DNA of 19,859 bases from Chloroflexota bacterium (lineage in GTDB: Bacteria > Chloroflexota > Limnocylindria > Limnocylindrales > CSP1-4): NCBI GenBank assembly GCA_016200675.1, contig JACQEH010000154.1, positions 1-19,859 on the forward strand. Direction: 5' to 3'. Under the pieces are notes generated by a model. That model saw nothing but the letters and a program-made list of their open reading frames with translations, ran no database searches and was not told where the DNA came from. Below, piece after piece: positions 15,509 through 19,859 of this stretch. The stretch's first letter is position 1. Every line of letters starts with the position of its first letter. The position numbers were made by a program, and so were the translations under genes.

Positions 15509-18500
15509 ATGCCCATCGCTGCGAACGACTTCGTGCACCTCCATACGCACTCGGAGTTCAGCCTGCTCGACGGGCTGGGACGGATCCCGGACCTCGTCGA
15601 CGAGGCCGGCGTCCAGGGCTTCGACAGCCTCGGGATCACCGATCACGGGGCCCTGTACGGGGCCGTGGCCTTCTACCAGGCGGCGAGGAACAAGGGCATC
15701 AAGCCGATCATCGGCGTTGAGACCTACGTCGCCCGACGGTCGATGACCGACAAGGAGGGCAAGGCCGACGCCCAGCCCTTCCACCTCATCCTCCTGGCCA
15801 GCGACATGACCGGCTACCGGAACCTCTGCCGGCTGGTGACCGACGCCCACATCGACGGCTATTACTACAAGCCCCGGATCGACCGGGAGCACCTGGCGAA
15901 GCACAGCGAGGGACTCATCGGCCTCTCGGCCTGCCTCAACGGCGAGGTCTCGCGAGCCCTGGAGGTCGACGACTGGGACCTCGCCAAGGTCCTGGCGGGC
16001 GAGTACGGCGAGATCTTCGGCAAGGACCGCTTCTTCCTCGAGCTCCAGGACCACGGCCTGCCCGAGCAGCAGCGCCTGAACGAGCAGCTCCTGCGCCTCG
16101 CTCCCGAGACCGGCCTGCCGCTTGTGGTGACCAACGACCTCCACTACGTCCACCGGCGACAGGCGCCGGCCCACGACGTCCTCCTCTGCGTCGGCACGGG
16201 CAACAACCTGGACACGCCCGGCCGCATGAAGTTCGAGTCGGACAACTTCTACCTGAAGTCGGCGGCGGAGATGGCGGCGCTCTTCCCGGAGCAGCGCGGG
16301 GCGCTCCTCAACACGAGACGGATCGCCGAGATGTGCGACCTGCAGCTGCCCCTCGGCGAGACCCGCATCCCGCACTTCCCGGTGCCCGAGGGCGAGACGC
16401 CCGCCTCGTGGCTCCGCTCGGAGTGCGAGCGCGGCCTGGCCTGGCGGTACGGGACCGTCACGCCGGAGCTCCAGGCCCGCCTGGACTACGAGCTCGGGGT
16501 CATCACCTCGATGGGCTACGCGGGCTACTTCCTCATCGTCGCCGACTTCATCCGCTTCGCCCGCGAGCAGGGCATCCAGACGACCTGCCGGGGGAGCGCG
16601 CCCGGCTCGATCGTGACCTACACCCTCGGCATCACGCCGGTCGACCCGATCGCCTACGGCCTGCCCTTCGAGCGGTTCCTCAACCCCGACCGGGTGACGA
16701 TGCCGGACATCGACGTCGACTTCCAGGACGACCGCCGGGACGAGGTCATCGCCTACGTCTCGAGGAAGTACGGCACCGACCACGTCGCCCAGATCATCAC
16801 CTTCGGGACGATGCTCGCCCGGGCCGCGATCCGCGACGTCGGCCGCGTCCTGGGCCACTCCTACGGCGACGTCGACCGCATCGCCAAGGCGGTCCCGAAC
16901 CAGCTCGGGATCAGGCTCGAGGAAGCGCTCGAGATCAGCCCCCAGCTGCGGGAGCAGTACGACGGCGAGGAAGGCGTGAAGCGGGTCATCGACTTCGCGA
17001 GACAGCTCGAGGGCGTGGCCCGCAACGCCTCGACCCACGCCGCCGGCGTCGTGATCAGCCGCGAGCCCCTGACGGAGCTGATGCCGCTCCAGAAGGCCAC
17101 CAACTCCGAATCGCTCATGACCCAGTACGAGATGCACGCCATCGAGGCGCTGGGCCTTCTGAAGTTCGACTTCCTGGGCCTCTCGAACCTGACGATCCTC
17201 AAGAACGCCGTCGACACGGTGAAAGCCCACCGGAACATCGACATCGACCTCGACCACATCCCGCTCGACGATGCCGCCACGTTCGAGCTCCTCGCCTCGG
17301 GCGAGACGACGGGCATCTTCCAGCTCGAGTCGGCGGGCATGCGGCGCTACGTCCGGGACCTCCGTCCATCCTCGGTCTTCGACCTGGCCGCGATGGTCGC
17401 CCTCTACCGGCCGGGCCCCATGGACAACATCCCGGCCTACATCCGGCGCAAGCACGGCCAGGAGCCGGTCACCTATCTCCACCCCCTCCTCGAGCCATTC
17501 CTCGAGCGGACCTACGGGATCTTCGTCTACCAGGAAGACATCATGGCCGCGGCCATCGCCCTGGGCGGCTTCACCGGCCCCGAGGCGGACACCCTGGGCT
17601 ATGCGATCCGCAAGAAGAAGTCCTCGGTCCTGCGGGCCCAGAAGGAGAAGTTCGTCTCCCAGGCCGCCGAACGGGGCGTGCCGGCCCAGACGATCGACGC
17701 GGTCTTCAAGGCCTTCGAGCCGTTCGAGCGCTACGGCTTCAACAAGGCCCACGCCACGTGCTACGGCCTGATCGCCTACCAGACGGCCTATCTCAAGGCG
17801 AACTACACGGTCGAGTACATGACCAGTGTCCTGTCGGCCTTCCGAAGCTCCGAGGAGAAGGTCGCGGCCGCGGTCGCCGAGTGCCGTCGCCTCGGGATCG
17901 AGGTCCGGCCGCCGGATGTCCACCGGAGCCAGGTCGAGTTCACGGTCGAGGGCGACGCGATCCGGTTCGGGCTGCTGGCGGTCAAGAACGTCGGGCAGGG
18001 GGCGATCGAGTCGATCATCGCCGCCCGCCAGGCGGACGGCGACTTCCGCTCGCTGACGGACTTCTGCACCCGGATCGATCTCCGCCTCGGGAACCGCAAG
18101 GTCCTCGAGTCGCTGGCCAAGGTCGGGGCGCTCAACGCCTTCGGCCACCCCGCCCAGATCCTCGAGGGCCTCGACGACGCCACCGCCGCGGCCCAGGCGA
18201 CGCAGCGCGACCGGATCACCGGCCAGACGTCGCTCTTCGACATGGGGGCCACCGACGCCGCCGCCCTGGAGCGGCCCCTGCCGGCGACGCCCGAGGCGCC
18301 GTCGCGGGAGCGCCTCCGCTGGGAGAAGGAGCTGCTCGGCCTGTACCTCTCCGAGCATCCGATGGGCGAGGTCGCCGATCGGGTCGGCGACTACGTGACC
18401 GCCTACTCGGGCGACCTCAAGTCGGACGAGACCCTCGACGGCCAACGGCTCGTCCTGGGCGGCATCGTCGTGGGGTCGCGGACGGTCGTGACCCGGGCCC

Positions 18501-19411
18501 GCTCGACCATGGCGGTGGTGACCCTCGAGGACCTCCAAGGCTCGATCGAGGTCGTCGTCTTCCCGAAGCTCTACGACACCACGGCCCCGATCTGGGCGGA
18601 GGGCTCGATCCTTCTCGTTGCCGGGCGGGTCGACCATCGGGGTGAGGACGTCTCGCTCCTCGCCGATCTCGTCGTGTCCTGGGACGAGGCCGTGCTGAAA
18701 GGGCCCGAGGCGTTCGCGCGCGACGTGGCAGCCGGCGACCGCGGGAGCTTCCGGCGACGCCAGTCACCGTCGGGCCAGGCGGGCCCGGCCGAGGGACAGG
18801 GCGGGTACCGCAATGGAAACGGGAACCCGCGGAATGACCCATCCGAGGCGCCAGGGCGCCCGACCGCGGCCGCTGCCGCGGCTCCGTCGACGTCCGCCGC
18901 CGCGCCTGCGGTCCCGCACGGTGGCCCGGGCCTCCCGACCCGTCGGGCCGGCGTGCCCTACGTTTCGCCGCTGCGGGCCGACGCCGCCGGGGTGACCCAG
19001 CTCCCGTCGATCGCCCCGGCCGAACCGATTCCAACGTATCCGGCCGCGGCGGGCACGGCCGGCCGGCCAGGCGACCGCGACGACGAGCCAGCGCTCCCGG
19101 ACGAGGCACGGGCGATTGAGGCGGCCGCGGCATCGGCCGACACGGCGCCGATCGACGGAGCTGCGGCCGGCCGCATCCTCCACGTCCGCTTCGGCGGCGC
19201 ACCCGCCGACCAGCTGGTCAGGGCGATGGAGACCTTCCGCCAGCTCGTCCGCGAGCGGCCTGGCGAGACGCGCGTGGTGGTCCACGTGCCGGCACCGGGT
19301 GGCTCGGCCCTGCCGATGGAGCTGAAGCAGACGGTCGCCTACGACCCCGAGCTGCTCGCGGAGGTCCAGCGCCGGCTCGGGGCGGGCATCGCCCAGGTGT
19401 CGCTGGCCTGA
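15509..19411 (+). CDS. dnaE: DNA polymerase III subunit alpha
   Basis: This is the replicative DNA polymerase catalytic subunit of the DnaE1 type, 1300 residues against the usual 1150-1200. In order: an N-terminal PHP domain (about 1-270) with the metal motif HLHTHSEFSLLDG (10-22) and ITDHGALYGA; the polymerase core with catalytic D400 and D402 in PDIDVDF and D554 in LLKFDFLGL; beta-binding and helix-hairpin-helix regions; and an OB fold at about 975-1060 (QRLVLGGIVVGSRTVVTRAR...). An Ala/Pro/Gly-rich linker of about 145 residues (about 1070-1214) follows. The conserved C-terminal domain (GRILHVRFGG to the end, LGAGIAQVSLA) binds clamp-loader tau in other bacteria. The linker accounts for the extra length. 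ATG 15509 has no ribosome site; the frame starts right at the family N-terminus. It is convergent with the TerB-like gene, 16 bases away. Confidence 0.97.
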   Translation: MPIAANDFVHLHTHSEFSLLDGLGRIPDLVDEAGVQGFDSLGITDHGALYGAVAFYQAARNKGIKPIIGVETYVARRSMTDKEGKADAQPFHLILLASDMTGYRNLCRLVTDAHIDGYYYKPRIDREHLAKHSEGLIGLSACLNGEVSRALEVDDWDLAKVLAGEYGEIFGKDRFFLELQDHGLPEQQRLNEQLLRLAPETGLPLVVTNDLHYVHRRQAPAHDVLLCVGTGNNLDTPGRMKFESDNFYLKSAAEMAALFPEQRGALLNTRRIAEMCDLQLPLGETRIPHFPVPEGETPASWLRSECERGLAWRYGTVTPELQARLDYELGVITSMGYAGYFLIVADFIRFAREQGIQTTCRGSAPGSIVTYTLGITPVDPIAYGLPFERFLNPDRVTMPDIDVDFQDDRRDEVIAYVSRKYGTDHVAQIITFGTMLARAAIRDVGRVLGHSYGDVDRIAKAVPNQLGIRLEEALEISPQLREQYDGEEGVKRVIDFARQLEGVARNASTHAAGVVISREPLTELMPLQKATNSESLMTQYEMHAIEALGLLKFDFLGLSNLTILKNAVDTVKAHRNIDIDLDHIPLDDAATFELLASGETTGIFQLESAGMRRYVRDLRPSSVFDLAAMVALYRPGPMDNIPAYIRRKHGQEPVTYLHPLLEPFLERTYGIFVYQEDIMAAAIALGGFTGPEADTLGYAIRKKKSSVLRAQKEKFVSQAAERGVPAQTIDAVFKAFEPFERYGFNKAHATCYGLIAYQTAYLKANYTVEYMTSVLSAFRSSEEKVAAAVAECRRLGIEVRPPDVHRSQVEFTVEGDAIRFGLLAVKNVGQGAIESIIAARQADGDFRSLTDFCTRIDLRLGNRKVLESLAKVGALNAFGHPAQILEGLDDATAAAQATQRDRITGQTSLFDMGATDAAALERPLPATPEAPSRERLRWEKELLGLYLSEHPMGEVADRVGDYVTAYSGDLKSDETLDGQRLVLGGIVVGSRTVVTRARSTMAVVTLEDLQGSIEVVVFPKLYDTTAPIWAEGSILLVAGRVDHRGEDVSLLADLVVSWDEAVLKGPEAFARDVAAGDRGSFRRRQSPSGQAGPAEGQGGYRNGNGNPRNDPSEAPGRPTAAAAAAPSTSAAAPAVPHGGPGLPTRRAGVPYVSPLRADAAGVTQLPSIAPAEPIPTYPAAAGTAGRPGDRDDEPALPDEARAIEAAAASADTAPIDGAAAGRILHVRFGGAPADQLVRAMETFRQLVRERPGETRVVVHVPAPGGSALPMELKQTVAYDPELLAEVQRRLGAGIAQVSLA

Positions 19412-19427
19412 GCCCGCGGAGGCGCGC

Positions 19428-19859
19428 CTAGCGCTTCGCCAACCGCCGCGCGGCGCGGATCGCGCTGAACTTGTCGACGTAGGCCTCGCGGATGGCGTTG
19501 AGCGTCGGGCGGTCCATGCCGATCTCGTGGGCGATCTCGTTGATCGCGGCCGCCTCGTCGTTGCTGATCTCGTCGTCGGCCGCACCGACCGCGAAGGCCG
19601 AGCGGACGACCGCGGCCTTTTCCTCGTCGCTGGCGAAGCCGGCGAACTCGCGGGTCACGAGGAAGTCCTCGGTCCCGAACTTGGCCCGGGCCTGGAACTT
19701 CGCGATCTCGACGACGAGGACGGCCTGCGCCTTGTCGAGGCCGCCGAGCTCAACGAGCGCCGACTCCATGACCGCGGTCTCGCTCTCACTGATATCGAGG
19801 TCCGCGTTCGCAGCGCGAGCGAGGATGTAGGCGAAGGCGGCAAGGTGGCGAGCCTGTTC
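19428..19859 (-). CDS. TerB-like (tellurite-resistance/DjlA-type helical) protein, 5'-truncated
   Basis: The frame is open from the right edge of the window, so the start is outside; 143 residues are visible. The sequence is all helical, with two similar acidic halves, each of the form Ala-x-x-Ala-Asp-x-x-Ile-Ser-x-x-Glu: ANADLDISESETAVMESAL near the visible start and GAADDEISNDEAAAINEIA near the end. This spacing is the mark of the TerB fold, where paired Asp/Glu residues can bind metal. The middle reads VTREFAGFASDEEKAAVVRS and the C-terminus is basic (RAARRLAKR). An internal Met at 19769 could be mistaken for the start, but the 30 residues upstream (AAFAYILARAANAD) fit the fold and belong to the gene. 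Function in stress or membrane processes is unproven, and nothing here shows tellurite resistance. Confidence 0.75.
   Translation of the reverse strand, partial: EQARHLAAFAYILARAANADLDISESETAVMESALVELGGLDKAQAVLVVEIAKFQARAKFGTEDFLVTREFAGFASDEEKAAVVRSAFAVGAADDEISNDEAAAINEIAHEIGMDRPTLNAIREAYVDKFSAIRAARRLAKR

Noticed and set aside
14789..18637. A 3.8-kb open frame on the minus strand, mostly antisense to dnaE
   Set aside because: Only its last 187 codons (the reductase) look like protein. The rest is Asp/Arg/Val/Gly-rich sequence typical of a GC-rich gene read in antisense, and dnaE is certain on the other strand.
19492..19830. A plus-strand frame of 112 codons opposite the TerB-like gene
   Set aside because: The minus-strand protein has the repeated acidic TerB pattern and is open to the window edge; the plus-strand frame is Ser/Ala-rich shadow.

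Overview
This is a gene-dense, strongly GC-rich bacterial window with 18 genes and no gap longer than about 180 bases. Two genes are cut by the window edges. I saw no tRNA, rRNA, CRISPR array, insertion sequence or phage gene. Very high GC, frequent GTG starts, ATGA/TGATG stop-start overlaps and the gene content fit a high-GC Chloroflexota (Limnocylindria-like) or, less likely, an actinobacterium. This taxonomic guess rests on general resemblance only.

Layout. (1) 2-790: C-terminal helical-repeat tail of a large regulator or predicted ATPase, cut at the left edge. (2) 845-3785: gatB (tRNA-dependent amidotransferase subunit), a small two-helix membrane protein and an aberrant trans-sulfuration-type PLP enzyme, joined by overlapping stop and start codons. 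(3) 3799-5081, minus strand: a CoA-binding (YccU-like) protein followed by a DeoD-type nucleoside phosphorylase. (4) 5262-11711, plus strand, divergent from region 3: a complete BMP/PnrA-type ABC importer (lipoprotein, double ATPase, two permeases) followed by a nucleoside hydrolase. A sigma70-like promoter, a 12-base palindrome and a GC-rich hairpin after the lipoprotein gene mark this unit. (5) 11735-13835: SGNH-hydrolase lipoprotein, cytochrome P450 and a [3Fe-4S] ferredoxin, again with overlapping stops and starts. (6) 13917-14735: membrane-anchored or secreted trypsin-fold protease. (7) 14789-15352, minus: RibD-C/DHFR-like reductase. (8) 15509-19411: replicative DNA polymerase III alpha subunit, dnaE, with an unusual low-complexity linker. 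(9) 19428 to the right edge, minus: TerB-like protein.

How the genes work together. Regions 3 and 4 read as one nucleoside-scavenging locus. The lipoprotein captures a nucleoside, the ABC transporter imports it, and the sugar-base bond is then cleaved by water (nucleoside hydrolase) or phosphate (phosphorylase). The P450 and ferredoxin form a natural redox pair. Their position directly behind the nucleoside hydrolase and SGNH genes is unexplained. gatB and dnaE are housekeeping genes that bracket this accessory material.

The most unusual items are the PLP enzyme, which lacks the family's active-site Tyr and a substrate loop; the P450-ferredoxin-SGNH tail on the nucleoside cluster; the small triad-bearing protease; and the roughly 145-residue Ala/Pro-rich linker in DnaE. 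I found no clear sign of an entirely new defence or mobile system.
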